Source of the DNA: Nothophaeocryptopus gaeumannii
Taxonomy: Eukaryota > Ascomycota > Dothideomycetes > Mycosphaerellales > Mycosphaerellaceae
Length of the DNA: 64,000 bases
Assembly: GCA_031771865.1 (NCBI GenBank)
Contig: JASISA010000041.1
Coordinates: forward strand, 1,984,001-2,048,000
Reading direction: 5' to 3'
Part shown: piece after piece, positions 34,100 to 43,879 of the stretch
How the letters are laid out: each line of letters starts with the position of its first letter
Position numbering within the stretch: the first letter of the stretch is position 1
The notes under the pieces: generated by a model
The model's input: only the letters and a program-made list of their open reading frames with translations
Databases searched by the model: none
Told to the model about the DNA's origin: nothing
Translations under genes and position numbers: made by a program

Positions 34100-34861
34100 C
34101 CTTATTGAACTCCCCCGGAATCGGCTCCCCAAGCGTCTGATAGGTCGGTACTACTCCTATCCAAGTATTATTCGCCACCTCCGGATTCTCCAGATCGAAT
34201 TTCTCGTCACTCGGTCCTCCAGCGCGGGTCTTGGCCGATGCTGTCTCAATGCGGACTTTCAATACACCCGTCGAAGTGATTTCGGCTTTTGTCGGTGGGT
34301 CACGGGAGTTTTCCCAGCGGGAGGGGATTGCGTTGTTGGTGATTACTTTTAGAGCGAACTGCACTTCCTCGGGGTCTTCTACGACTGTGCCGTATCCGAA
34401 GACTACGGCTGAGCGGTAGTTGCAGGAATTGTGGAAGGGTGCTAGGGCTAGGACGTAGCCGTCGAAGAGGGTGCCGCATACACACAATGGAAGCTCCGAG
34501 CCATTGGTCAGTTTGAACAGGCGGGCGACCGAGGAGCCGTGGAGGTAGACGTGGGGTTCGTCGTCGGAGGGGGTGTAGGTTGATATTGCTCCTAGCATGG
34601 GGAGAACTGTAGGGAATTGAGGGCCTTCTTTCTGCGGTCCGTTGAAAGAGACGTGGAGGATGGGAGTTTCGTTGATTATGCCATGGATGAGATCTTGGTC
34701 GTACTCGGCTGGAGCGAGGATGTTAGTGGGTACGTTATTACTTGTGTATACTGTACAGGCGTTGCACATAGGGTTAAATGGGATGTATATGTCTTACTTC
34801 GTTTTGCTAGACGATTGCCTTTGCTTCGCTCGTCTGGAGCGTACATTGCGCTTGGTGCCAT
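33978..34861 (-). CDS. FMN-binding split-barrel (pyridoxamine oxidase-like) protein
   Basis: Two exons, 34861-34798 and 34708-33978, joined over an 89-base GTAAGA...CTCCAG intron to give 264 residues: MAPSAMYAPDERSKGNRLAKR-T-EYDQDLIHGIINE. The basic lead-in followed by the Y/D...I.E helix and PILHVSFN, VYLHGSSVARLF and CRSAVVFG-like strands (SCNYRSAVVFGYGTVVED) match the family of pyridoxamine-5'-phosphate-oxidase-related flavin-nucleotide-binding proteins, some of which are called nitroimidazole-resistance-like. It should bind FMN or a related flavin; the substrate is unknown. The unspliced frame would start at an internal ATG with an odd Cys/Thr-rich leader, so the spliced start is preferred. 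Its last 122 coding bases overlap the PPR-like gene on the other strand. Confidence 0.85.
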
Positions 34862-35633
34862 CTTTGCCAAAATCTGTGACTTGAGGTCGTTACAGTGTTA
34901 CTCGAAGTGGAAGGCTGAGTGGCGATTGAGGTGATGCTGTACCAGTGGCTTCTTTGATAGTCAGTGAGACCAACGAGTGAGGTCGGGATGCTCTTATACC
35001 GATGATCACCTTGGACCAGTCACGAATGAGCAATTGATAGCAGCGCGAGCTCACGCCCTTACGCCCTATCTACATGGACTCAGCTCCACACGAGCAGGAA
35101 GCAAACCTGGAGCTTCCCAAACTCAATGGCGGCGGCGGGCAACGAGGTAAGGGTGCGACTTGACCTCGGCTGTACCTTCCACATGAGGGAGGTGTGCAAC
35201 CGTTCACTTGCATGCCGATCGGGTGCTGCGGCGGACTTGCGGGAGGGATGCATGTGATGTACAGGAAAGGGCGTGAGTAAGGTGATGATTGAGATGATAG
35301 CCAGGAGAGTGAGACTGGATAGGAGTGTGTTGCGACGTGAAGTAGTAGACGCACGAGATGATGACTCGGACTGGAGGGATGTGAGATGTCAAGTGAATAA
35401 TTGAAGTTGGCATTGAGTACTATGCATTGCGCACGCAACCTCTGATCTGGGCCCGTCTGCTCGAGTGATTGACCTCCATGACAGCCCAGGCTTCTGGATT
35501 GATACTTCTCCGTAAATGTCCACCAACGCCTCGCTAAATTCCAAAAAACAAAACCGAAAAAACCATGCAGCTGGGCTCGAGCCTAGGTTGCGAAACATGT
35601 CGATTCGGTACTGTCGAGTGTGCAGGCAGATCT
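34862..35633. other. Intergenic region, no gene seen
   Basis: About 770 bases containing the upstream side of the FMN-binding gene and the 3' end of the TFIIE-beta gene. No supportable element. Confidence 0.5.
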
Positions 35634-36509
35634 TTACCGCCTTGAGTAATCCTTGAGGATACCCAACATATGCTGATTCGTCGTCTTGCCTCCCCTGCGA
35701 TTCGGCCTCTTCCGCTCCTTCTTGATATTCAAGTTCTTCCTCGGCTCCTTCACTTGACTCGTCGGCGTAATGCCAGCCTTCTCCAAATCGTTTCTGATCT
35801 CCATTTCTGTGACAGGCAGCTTCGTCTTGGACCAGAACTCCTTGAAGTCGTCGCTTATATGTGTATGTAGGTTGGGCGAATCGGCCCAAATGAATTTGGC
35901 CGTGTTATCCTTCTTGTTGCGCGTTGCTAGTAGAAAGTGCTCTTTCTCTAGCTGATTGATCGCGTTGTATGAGTCCGGCCAGCCGTCTTTCAGCTCGCGC
36001 GCCACGATGCCCTGAGCGGTAGTCTGACGCGCAAGGTAGTTCTTCAGTTCTTCAGCATTCGTGACTGGGTGTTTGGGTCTGTAGCGGAAGCTGTCCTTGC
36101 CGTTTCCACTGCGTACTTTTGGAATAAACTCGACGCGTTCGCTATCCTCTAGCGCGCGCTTGATGAGGGGTACTCGCCGCGTGGCATCGTTCGGTAGGGA
36201 GAGGTAGCTGATCAGGTCTTCGAATGTGATGGGTTCCAGCTTGTTGCTCTTGAGCTTCTCGATGGCGTAGTGGACCTGAGTGAGCAGCTCTTGTCCATGA
36301 CCCTGTGACGCGATAGACGGGCCACTGAAGGCATCGTCGTGGGTGCGCTTCGGGGTGTCTGTACCTGCCGCTGGTGTTGCTGGCTTCGGAGTCGAAGTGC
36401 GCGCGGGCACACTGGACGCTCCAGCTGGTCGCGAGTGATTCAGGTTACGGGTCGTGGCATCAGCGACTTCCTTCTGGAAGGAGGCGAACTTGGCCGAGAG
36501 TGAAGACAT
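35634..36509 (-). CDS. TFA2: Transcription initiation factor TFIIE subunit beta
   Basis: Intronless, 291 residues from the ATG opening MSSLSAKFASFQKEV; the frame continues 9 codons upstream without another ATG. After a T/P/A-rich linker, tandem winged-helix domains follow: one at about 80-155 (LLTQVHYAIEKLKSNKLEPITFEDLISYL, through VEFIPK and FRYRPKHPV) and one at about 160-235 (NAEELKNYLARQ, through KFIWADSP). The lysine/arginine-rich C-terminus (IKKERKRPNRRGGKTTNQHM) is typical of the subunit. Known role: with TFIIE-alpha it recruits TFIIH and stabilises open promoter DNA in the RNA polymerase II preinitiation complex, in the nucleus. It shares a short divergent promoter with the Mlp1-like gene. 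Confidence 0.93.
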   Translation of the reverse strand: MSSLSAKFASFQKEVADATTRNLNHSRPAGASSVPARTSTPKPATPAAGTDTPKRTHDDAFSGPSIASQGHGQELLTQVHYAIEKLKSNKLEPITFEDLISYLSLPNDATRRVPLIKRALEDSERVEFIPKVRSGNGKDSFRYRPKHPVTNAEELKNYLARQTTAQGIVARELKDGWPDSYNAINQLEKEHFLLATRNKKDNTAKFIWADSPNLHTHISDDFKEFWSKTKLPVTEMEIRNDLEKAGITPTSQVKEPRKNLNIKKERKRPNRRGGKTTNQHMLGILKDYSRR

Positions 36510-36942
36510 GCTGGCGGTATTGAGTCCGCTGGTCAAAGGGTAGTGGTTGGCCTAGAGGGTTCAGCGAAGAGTTCCAGGCCTGTCAAGTCTACGGTTGCAA
36601 GCAAGTCGCAAGTGAGGGCTCGTGTTGCTTGGTTCTGAAGTCGAAGGTCGAAAATGACAGCATTAATGAGCGTGGATGTTCAGAGGCAGGCTGATGATTG
36701 TCTTCAGGCAGGCGCGAGTCAGCAAAAGAAGGTGCGGCTCTGCGGGCAAGTTCTGGATGCGGCGAACGTCAGAAGGCCCGAGCTCATTTGGAGTTCAAAG
36801 CGCGTTCACCTGCACAAGACACTCCCGCCAAAGACAGCGCGACATTGTGCTCGCTGCAACGACACTCCTTCATCCCCGACCGCGAGACAGATACAGCTGA
36901 CGGCGATGATCTGATCAACTACCTCACGTTGCTCACACCACG
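36510..36942. promoter_or_regulatory. Bidirectional promoter region of TFA2 and MLP1
   Basis: Only 433 bases separate the two divergent start codons, so a shared bidirectional promoter is likely. No single box is claimed. Confidence 0.5.
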
Positions 36943-39900
36943 ATGCGCACACGCGCCCAGGCCACCGACCCGACGGTGGTCGAGGTCGCCTACATAGCAA
37001 CGACCTATGGGTTATCGGACACCGACGTACAGCAGTTGATAGACGCACCGACGACAGAGCTGGTCAATAGCTTCCTTCTATCTTTACAGGCCAAAGGCGA
37101 CGAGTTCGACGCGCTCAAGGCAGAGAAGCTGAAATTGGATGTCGAGCTCGAGAATACCGTCCGTACTTCTGAGACTAAGGTGAAGGCTCAAAAGGCGCAT
37201 TTCACCAAAGCACAGAGGGAAGTTGAAGAGCTGCGCACGAAGCTGAACGAGTCGGAGGCGGCACGTGAAACCCTTGCAACTGAGCTTGAACAGCTTCGTT
37301 CATTGACTACCGGATCCAGCGCAGAGACGCAGGCTTTGAGACAAAGAATCGATACGCTCGAAGCCTCCAACCGCGATGCGCTTGCCCTCGTTGAGAGTAA
37401 GTCCACCGAGAAGGACCGCATCGCTACCGAGCTGTCAGAGCAGCACTCCAAGCTGTTAGCCCTCCGCCGCGAAGTCAGCCAACTCGAAGAGAAGAATCAG
37501 TCACTTGAGAATGCTGCTTCATCTCAGAAATTCAAAGAGCAGTCGCTGCAGCAAGAGATTGAGCTGCTGAAGAAGAATAATGAGTGGCATGCTACCGAGC
37601 TTCAGACACGCAGTCAAGAGCACACCAAGTTCCGCAAGGAGCGAAATGCTCGCATCTCGGCCCTGGAGCGCGAGCTCGAAGACAGCAACGCCACTGCTGA
37701 AGCTCTGAAACGAACAGAGAACACCCTGCGACAACGTCTGGACGAGCTGCAAGCCAAGGCCGACGAGGCTTTTGCACGGATTGCGAGCTTACAAGAGGAG
37801 GCTGCCAGAAAGGAGCAGAGCTTTAAAACAGAGTTGGACGGCAGCAAGCGCCTTGCCAAGTTGCAGGCTCAGAACGCTGCGACTCATAAGGCCCGCTTGC
37901 AAGAGGTGCAGGGACAAGTGGATGAGATCAGAGATGCTGCAGCAGATGAGGTTGGAAAGCTACAGGCGGAGATTGAGACAGAGCGTGCGGATCAGGAGGC
38001 GGCCGAGCGTCGTGTCGCCGAACTTGAGCTGAACGTGGAGCGTCTCGAGCAGCAGCTACGGGCATCTCGTCCTGGCACACCGATGCGAAATGGCGATCCA
38101 CAAACGCCTGGTAGAGCTGGCTCACCATCAGCAATGCCTGGCTCCATGCGCAAGGTCGTCAACGGCCTCAGCTTCACTCAACTCTATACTAAGTATGAAG
38201 AGGCTCGCGAAGAGCTGGAGAACGAGCGTCGGCGTACTAACAAGCTTTCGACTGCGCTGGATGAGATGGTCACCGAACTGGAGACACGCAAGCCGGAGCT
38301 GGAAGACCTCAAGGAGGAGCAAGAGAGGCTCGAGAAAGAGGTTGTGGACTTTTCAAATCTTCTGGATGAAGCCAACGCCAACCGGGATGGAGCAGTGCGC
38401 GAAGCCCAGCGATGGCAGGGAGAGGCTGAGGCCGCCGTTCGTGAAGGACAGCTTCTTCGACAACAGCTGCGAGACCTCTCAACTCAGATCAAGATCCTGC
38501 TGGTCGAGCAACACAATCACGAGCAAGGTCTGGGAGAGATGACTGCAGAAGAACGCCACGAATTGGAGCGTGCAGCGCGCGGAGAGCTTGACGACGGCAC
38601 TCTGGACGAGATGACCAACACCGGGCGCTTGATCTCGGAGCGCCTTGTGATCTTCAGGGATATCAATGAACTGCAGACACAGAACGAGCGACTGCTCCGC
38701 CTGACTCGAGAGCTTGGCGACAAGATGGAAGGTGAAGAGGCACGCGACAAAGCTCGTCAATCCGAAGCCGATGTACAAGAGCTGGAGCAACTGAGGCAGC
38801 AGGTTGAGCGATACCGAGATGAGTTGCAAGCGACTGCCACTCAGATCGCCAGCTACGTGAAAGAGCGCGACATGTTCCGTCGTATGTTGCAACACCGAGG
38901 TCAGCTGGCTCCTGATGCCAATCTCCAATCACTCTTTGGGGAGAGCGTCGGCCCTGGCACGCCGCAGCGCAACAACGTTGGGCCACCGGCGACACCGCGC
39001 AGCAAGGATGTCGAAGATCTCAACAAGCTACTCAAGGAGCAGCAAACATTCTTCGACCAATACCGGAACGAATCGAGCGAAGACCGGCGCATGCTCAAGG
39101 ACCAGGTTGATGCTCTTTCTCGCGAGAAGAGCACATTTCAGGCAGACCTGGCGCGCGCTCAGTCGCAGCTCACTCTGGCGTCAGAGCGCTTCGAAATGCT
39201 CCAGTCAAATTACAATGCTCTTCGCAGCGAGAACACAGAGTTGCAGAAACGCTCACAGCAGATGGCGGAGCAAGCTGCACGACAGGATCTCCGAACCCAG
39301 CAGGTCGCGGAAGAACTTGTCGAGGCTCGCTCGATGTCTGAGTCATTGCGAAACGAGAATGCGAACGCAAAAGCTGAGAAGGAACTCTACAAGCGCATTG
39401 AAGCTAGACTCAACGAGGAGAACAAATCGCTTCTCGACGATCGATCCAGGCTCAACAAGCTTGTCACAGATCTGCAAAACCTCCAGAACGAGCGCGAGCT
39501 TAGTGAGTCGGAGAATCGCCGACGACTGCAATCTCGTGTGGAGACATTGGAGGGCGAGCTGAGCGAGACCAAGAAGAAGCTGGACCTTGAGGTTGAAGAC
39601 AGCCGCAAAGCTGCTCTTCGCCGCGAGTACGAAGAGGGTCAGAGCAGGACGCGCATCGATGATCTGGTCAAGAGCCTCGGCAACGTGCGCGAGGAGCTCG
39701 TTGCCGCAAAAACAACCCGTGATCAACTCCAAATGCGGGTTGATGAGATGAAGATTGAGCTTCGCGCCGCTGAGGAAAAGGTCACAGCCCTCCAACCACG
39801 CCCCACTCCTCGAGTGGAGCCCACACAAGGTCAGAATCAGCAGAATGGAGATGACGACCTCACCATGGAGCAGCGTTTGAGCATTGAGGTGTCCGAGCTG

Positions 39901-42900
39901 CGCCGTGACCTCGAGCTAACCAAGTCTGAGCTGCAGAGCGCTCGCCAGCAGGTGGAGCAATTTCGCTTGATTGCGCAGGCGACGGAGGAGGAGCTGGCAA
40001 ACTTCAACCAGACAGCGGAGCAGTACAAGGAGGAGACTGACCGTCTTGCCGCCGAGAAAGACGAAAAGATTCAACAGCTTGAGCAACGTGTGGAGGACAT
40101 GAACGCAGAACTGACGACCTCAAACAATGAGCTGTCTGGGCTTCGGTCGAAGTCTGACGACAGTGGACGCTTGCTGGCTGAGCAGAAAGCAACGTTTGAG
40201 TCAGAGATCAGCAGACTCGGCGACGATGTCAAGCGCTTGGAGAACGACAAGACTATCATTCAAGCGGATGTCACGGCACAGGCCGAGATTGCAAGACAGG
40301 CTCAGCAAAGCTACGAGGAAGAGCTCCTCAAGCATGCAGAAGCTGCCAGATCCTTACAAAACGTGCGTAAGGAGTACAATGACTTGCGAACTGAAGTCAG
40401 CGGAGCCAAAGCCGAGGCTGAGGCTGCGAAGGCTAGCCTAGAGCGCAGCGAAGTGAGTTGGGTTGAGCAGCGAGAACATCTCGAGCGAGAGCTCGAGGAC
40501 GTAAAGCGTAGACGCCAAGACGTCGACGAACAGAACAAGCTTCTGCACCAGCAGATGGAGTCGTTCTCGAACGAGCTTACCGCACTACGACAAGGACGTG
40601 CATCATCCACGACAGGCGAAGGCGAAGCTCGTGAAGGAACGCCATACAAGTCGGGCAACACAAACAGCCTCCAAGATGTCGTCAATTTCCTTCGACGCGA
40701 GAAGGAGATTGTGGATGTTCAGTATGAGCTCTCCACACAGGAGGCCAAGCGTTTGCAGCAGCAGCTTGACTACGCCAACACGCAGCTGGAGGAGACGAGG
40801 CAGAAGCTTGCCGAAGAACGACGCCAATCAAGCGAGAAGGCAACCTCGGAGAACAGCACGAACAAGCTCATGCAAACGATCAACGAGCTAAATCTCTATC
40901 GTGAATCTGCGACTACTTTGCGCAATGAAGCCAGAAAAGCGCGTGAAAAACTTGAAGAGAAGACACAAGAGGTCGAGCGCCTACTTGCTGAGATCGATCC
41001 GCTCAAAGCTCGCACCGGCGAACTTGAAGGCGAGCTTGAGAGCAAGATTGGGGAGATGAAGCTTCTTCAAGATGACCGTGACCATTGGCGTGAGCGTACG
41101 CAGAACATCATCAGCAAATACGACCGCGTTGACCCTGCAGAGCTGGAAGAGATGAAGAAGAAGCTCGAGGAGCTGCAAGCGGAAAAGGAGACCTTGTTGT
41201 CCGAGCAAGGACCACTGCGGGAGCAGGCTCAGAGCGCGGACGCTCGACTGGAAGTTCAAAAGCAGGCGCATACCGAGACCATGGACAGACTGAAGAGGCA
41301 GGCTGTAGAGAAGAACCGCGAGCAAGTCGGGAAGATCAAGGAGATCACTGCTCAAAAGGACCAAGTCACTCAAGAACTGCAAAAGGCTCAGACGGACCTC
41401 ACTTCGACCAATGAGAAGCTCATGGAGGTCACAGCGGAGCTGGAGAAGTCAAGAACGGATCTCACCGACACTCAAGCGGCATTGGAGCAAGCTCGCGCCA
41501 ACGCTTCGAAAGCTCCGGCAGACGACGCGGAAGAGGGCCAGTTGCAAGAAGATCAAAGCGATGAACATGCTGCCTTACATGCCAGAATCGCGGAAGCTGA
41601 AGCCAGCGCGAGCGAGCATTCCGGCCGAGCTGATGCTCTCAACAATGACTTGCAGACTTTGCAGACTCGGGTGCAAGAGCTAGAAGGCCAAGTAGTTGTG
41701 CTCCAAAAACAACTACAATCCGCCCAAGCAGCGGCAAACGGCGAGCCCTCTGCGCCCTCGACCGAAAACGCCGGGAGTTTGGAGAAGCTCAAGCAAGATC
41801 TCGCAACCGCGCAGCAGGAGGTTGAGACGCTTAGAAACAGCGCAACCAGCGCTCCTGCTGCTCAAGTGGTCAATGCTGAAGCAGCACCAGGAGACAAGTC
41901 CGTCGCTGATCAAGTGGCTGAAGCAGTCTCTCAGCTCCGTGCTGAGCTTGAGCAACAGCATGAGTTGGCGAAGAAGCAGATGCTCGAAGATCACGAAAAG
42001 AAGATTGAGAACTTGAAGACCAGCTTGAGACGACAACTTAAGGATGGTCGCGACAAGCAGCGAGACGAAGCTCAACAAGAGCTGCGTGCCGAGCACGAGG
42101 CCGACGTCCAGCGACTGAAGGATGAGCACATCGCTGCTATTGAGAAGCTCAAGGCTGACCACAACGCCGAGCTTGAGCGTCTTCAGCGAGAAGGCGCCGT
42201 TGCCGTTGAAAAGGCAGAGCCGAGTGAGGAGGGCGAGGTCGAGGCAGAAGCTTCAGCACCCGCTACGCAAGCAGCTATCGATATCACCAAAGTTGAAATA
42301 TCTGAGGACCAGGCTAGGGCCTTGGTGAGGGAGAATGCGGCGATTAAGAGTCTCCTTACTGATAATCTGCGCAAGCAGGTTGACAAGCAGACTGAGAAGC
42401 TCAAAGCAGCGATCGCACAGAAGGATGAGAGGATTCGCGAGCTCGAGCAGGCCTTGGAGAAGCCTTCGTCCACGACTTCCGGTCAGAACGGCGAAACAAG
42501 TGAGGCCGATCAAGCCGCACGAGTCGCGCTCGAGCAACAACTTGAAGCAGCCAAGGCCGACAAGGAAGCCGCAGTCAAGCAGGCGATTGAGCAAGCAGAA
42601 AAGAAGTTTGCTGTTCAGATCAACCAAAAGAACATCGCTCAAGCGAGACTTGGTGCTGTCCAGGCTGCCGTCAAGGAGACGCCACAGAAGCCCGTAAGTG
42701 AGGTATGGGAGGTTGCTTCGAAGGCGAAACCAGCGCCGGCGAAGCCTGTCACAGGCACTCCAGCACAAGGAGCCGCCGCATCCCCTGCTGTAGCCAAGCC
42801 TGCCGTCGCATCTCCAGCGGGCACCCAGGCTCAGGCCTCACCCGCGAAGACTACAGGATTTGGGCAGCCCAGCGTGCCCACGACTGCTACCACAACAGCG

Positions 42901-43308
42901 GCTCCCAATCCACAGGCGGCTACTTTCACACCAACATCGTTAACCAACGGAACTGCTGCACCAGCACCCAAGCCGAGCACTGGCACCGGCCCGGCAGCCC
43001 TCCGCAGCCTCTCCGGTCACTCTGGTATCCCACAACCAGGTGCTGCTAGAGGCGGCAGCCAATTACCCAAGCAACCGAGTCGCCAAGGTAGCATCGGCGG
43101 CCCTGCTGGCGTGCAAGTTCAAGGCGCCGGCGCACGTGGCGGTGCTCAATCTGGCATCGGACGAGGAAGCCACCGCGGTGCCCGTGGAGGTGGTCCTCGT
43201 GGCGCAGCGAACGCTGCAAACGCAGGCCAGAAGCGCCAGCACGAAGGCGGTGCAGAGGGCGGAGATTCGAAGAGACCGCGCGGTGGTGGTCCTGCAGGAG
43301 GCGCTTAG
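36943..43308 (+). CDS. MLP1: Nuclear basket nucleoporin Mlp1/TPR
   Basis: Uninterrupted frame of 2121 residues. Residues from about 40 to 1850 are almost continuous coiled coil (E/K/Q/L/R heptads) with brief breaks such as SRPGTPMRNGDPQTPGRAG near 385 and VGPGTPQRNNVGPPATP near 675. The C-terminal 250 residues are A/P/T/G-rich and end in RG/GG repeats and a basic KRPRGGG stretch, a likely nuclear localisation signal. Length and layout match Mlp1/Mlp2/TPR proteins, which build the nuclear pore basket, take part in mRNP quality control and tether spindle checkpoint factors. The start is the first ATG, followed by the conserved short N-terminal helix (VAYIATTYGLSDTDVQQLID). Identification is strong, with no frame damage over 6.4 kb. 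Confidence 0.93.
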   Translation: MRTRAQATDPTVVEVAYIATTYGLSDTDVQQLIDAPTTELVNSFLLSLQAKGDEFDALKAEKLKLDVELENTVRTSETKVKAQKAHFTKAQREVEELRTKLNESEAARETLATELEQLRSLTTGSSAETQALRQRIDTLEASNRDALALVESKSTEKDRIATELSEQHSKLLALRREVSQLEEKNQSLENAASSQKFKEQSLQQEIELLKKNNEWHATELQTRSQEHTKFRKERNARISALERELEDSNATAEALKRTENTLRQRLDELQAKADEAFARIASLQEEAARKEQSFKTELDGSKRLAKLQAQNAATHKARLQEVQGQVDEIRDAAADEVGKLQAEIETERADQEAAERRVAELELNVERLEQQLRASRPGTPMRNGDPQTPGRAGSPSAMPGSMRKVVNGLSFTQLYTKYEEAREELENERRRTNKLSTALDEMVTELETRKPELEDLKEEQERLEKEVVDFSNLLDEANANRDGAVREAQRWQGEAEAAVREGQLLRQQLRDLSTQIKILLVEQHNHEQGLGEMTAEERHELERAARGELDDGTLDEMTNTGRLISERLVIFRDINELQTQNERLLRLTRELGDKMEGEEARDKARQSEADVQELEQLRQQVERYRDELQATATQIASYVKERDMFRRMLQHRGQLAPDANLQSLFGESVGPGTPQRNNVGPPATPRSKDVEDLNKLLKEQQTFFDQYRNESSEDRRMLKDQVDALSREKSTFQADLARAQSQLTLASERFEMLQSNYNALRSENTELQKRSQQMAEQAARQDLRTQQVAEELVEARSMSESLRNENANAKAEKELYKRIEARLNEENKSLLDDRSRLNKLVTDLQNLQNERELSESENRRRLQSRVETLEGELSETKKKLDLEVEDSRKAALRREYEEGQSRTRIDDLVKSLGNVREELVAAKTTRDQLQMRVDEMKIELRAAEEKVTALQPRPTPRVEPTQGQNQQNGDDDLTMEQRLSIEVSELRRDLELTKSELQSARQQVEQFRLIAQATEEELANFNQTAEQYKEETDRLAAEKDEKIQQLEQRVEDMNAELTTSNNELSGLRSKSDDSGRLLAEQKATFESEISRLGDDVKRLENDKTIIQADVTAQAEIARQAQQSYEEELLKHAEAARSLQNVRKEYNDLRTEVSGAKAEAEAAKASLERSEVSWVEQREHLERELEDVKRRRQDVDEQNKLLHQQMESFSNELTALRQGRASSTTGEGEAREGTPYKSGNTNSLQDVVNFLRREKEIVDVQYELSTQEAKRLQQQLDYANTQLEETRQKLAEERRQSSEKATSENSTNKLMQTINELNLYRESATTLRNEARKAREKLEEKTQEVERLLAEIDPLKARTGELEGELESKIGEMKLLQDDRDHWRERTQNIISKYDRVDPAELEEMKKKLEELQAEKETLLSEQGPLREQAQSADARLEVQKQAHTETMDRLKRQAVEKNREQVGKIKEITAQKDQVTQELQKAQTDLTSTNEKLMEVTAELEKSRTDLTDTQAALEQARANASKAPADDAEEGQLQEDQSDEHAALHARIAEAEASASEHSGRADALNNDLQTLQTRVQELEGQVVVLQKQLQSAQAAANGEPSAPSTENAGSLEKLKQDLATAQQEVETLRNSATSAPAAQVVNAEAAPGDKSVADQVAEAVSQLRAELEQQHELAKKQMLEDHEKKIENLKTSLRRQLKDGRDKQRDEAQQELRAEHEADVQRLKDEHIAAIEKLKADHNAELERLQREGAVAVEKAEPSEEGEVEAEASAPATQAAIDITKVEISEDQARALVRENAAIKSLLTDNLRKQVDKQTEKLKAAIAQKDERIRELEQALEKPSSTTSGQNGETSEADQAARVALEQQLEAAKADKEAAVKQAIEQAEKKFAVQINQKNIAQARLGAVQAAVKETPQKPVSEVWEVASKAKPAPAKPVTGTPAQGAAASPAVAKPAVASPAGTQAQASPAKTTGFGQPSVPTTATTTAAPNPQAATFTPTSLTNGTAAPAPKPSTGTGPAALRSLSGHSGIPQPGAARGGSQLPKQPSRQGSIGGPAGVQVQGAGARGGAQSGIGRGSHRGARGGGPRGAANAANAGQKRQHEGGAEGGDSKRPRGGGPAGGA

Positions 43309-43879
43309 GGACGTACTGTTGCACCACTCTCGTTGCCTTCGCCGAATCTAAGAAATGAGCTGTACCCTGCTGGTGGCGAGGCGCGATCGCTCCTGCCGCC
43401 ACCGCGTTCTCGTTTGCAGAACGGCGAAGATTTGTTCTCCACGGAACAGTCCCCACAATCACCAACTCGCTTACAACCTCCCACTGGTCCGAGGAATGAC
43501 GGTGGGAAGGGCTTCTCGATCCGTGGTGAGGCGCACAATGGTCGGAATACGCCCAGTCGCTGAAGAGAAAATCGCAGAGGACACGGAGATAGCATTGCAT
43601 GGAAAATGGACTTGAAGATTAATAATGGGGTAAAGCGACGGCGTAATGGAGACTGCCTGCATCGCGAAATGGGGCATCATTGTCATGCATGGGTGAAAAG
43701 GGTATTGTGTACAACTGTATGTCTAGTCTATTCTGAGCAACGTTCTTCTCGCAAATTGCCTGTGAGCGAAATTCGGTTCCAAGATCCCTTGAGCCACATT
43801 TCTCCCCCACCTTCGGTCGATCTCCGAGCACATATCTGTCATCTCTCATCTCATCGTGTGTGACATGCGTGGAGGGCTT
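43309..43879. other. Intergenic region between convergent MLP1 and MER3
   Basis: About 570 bases shared by two 3' ends. Nothing else is supportable. Confidence 0.5.
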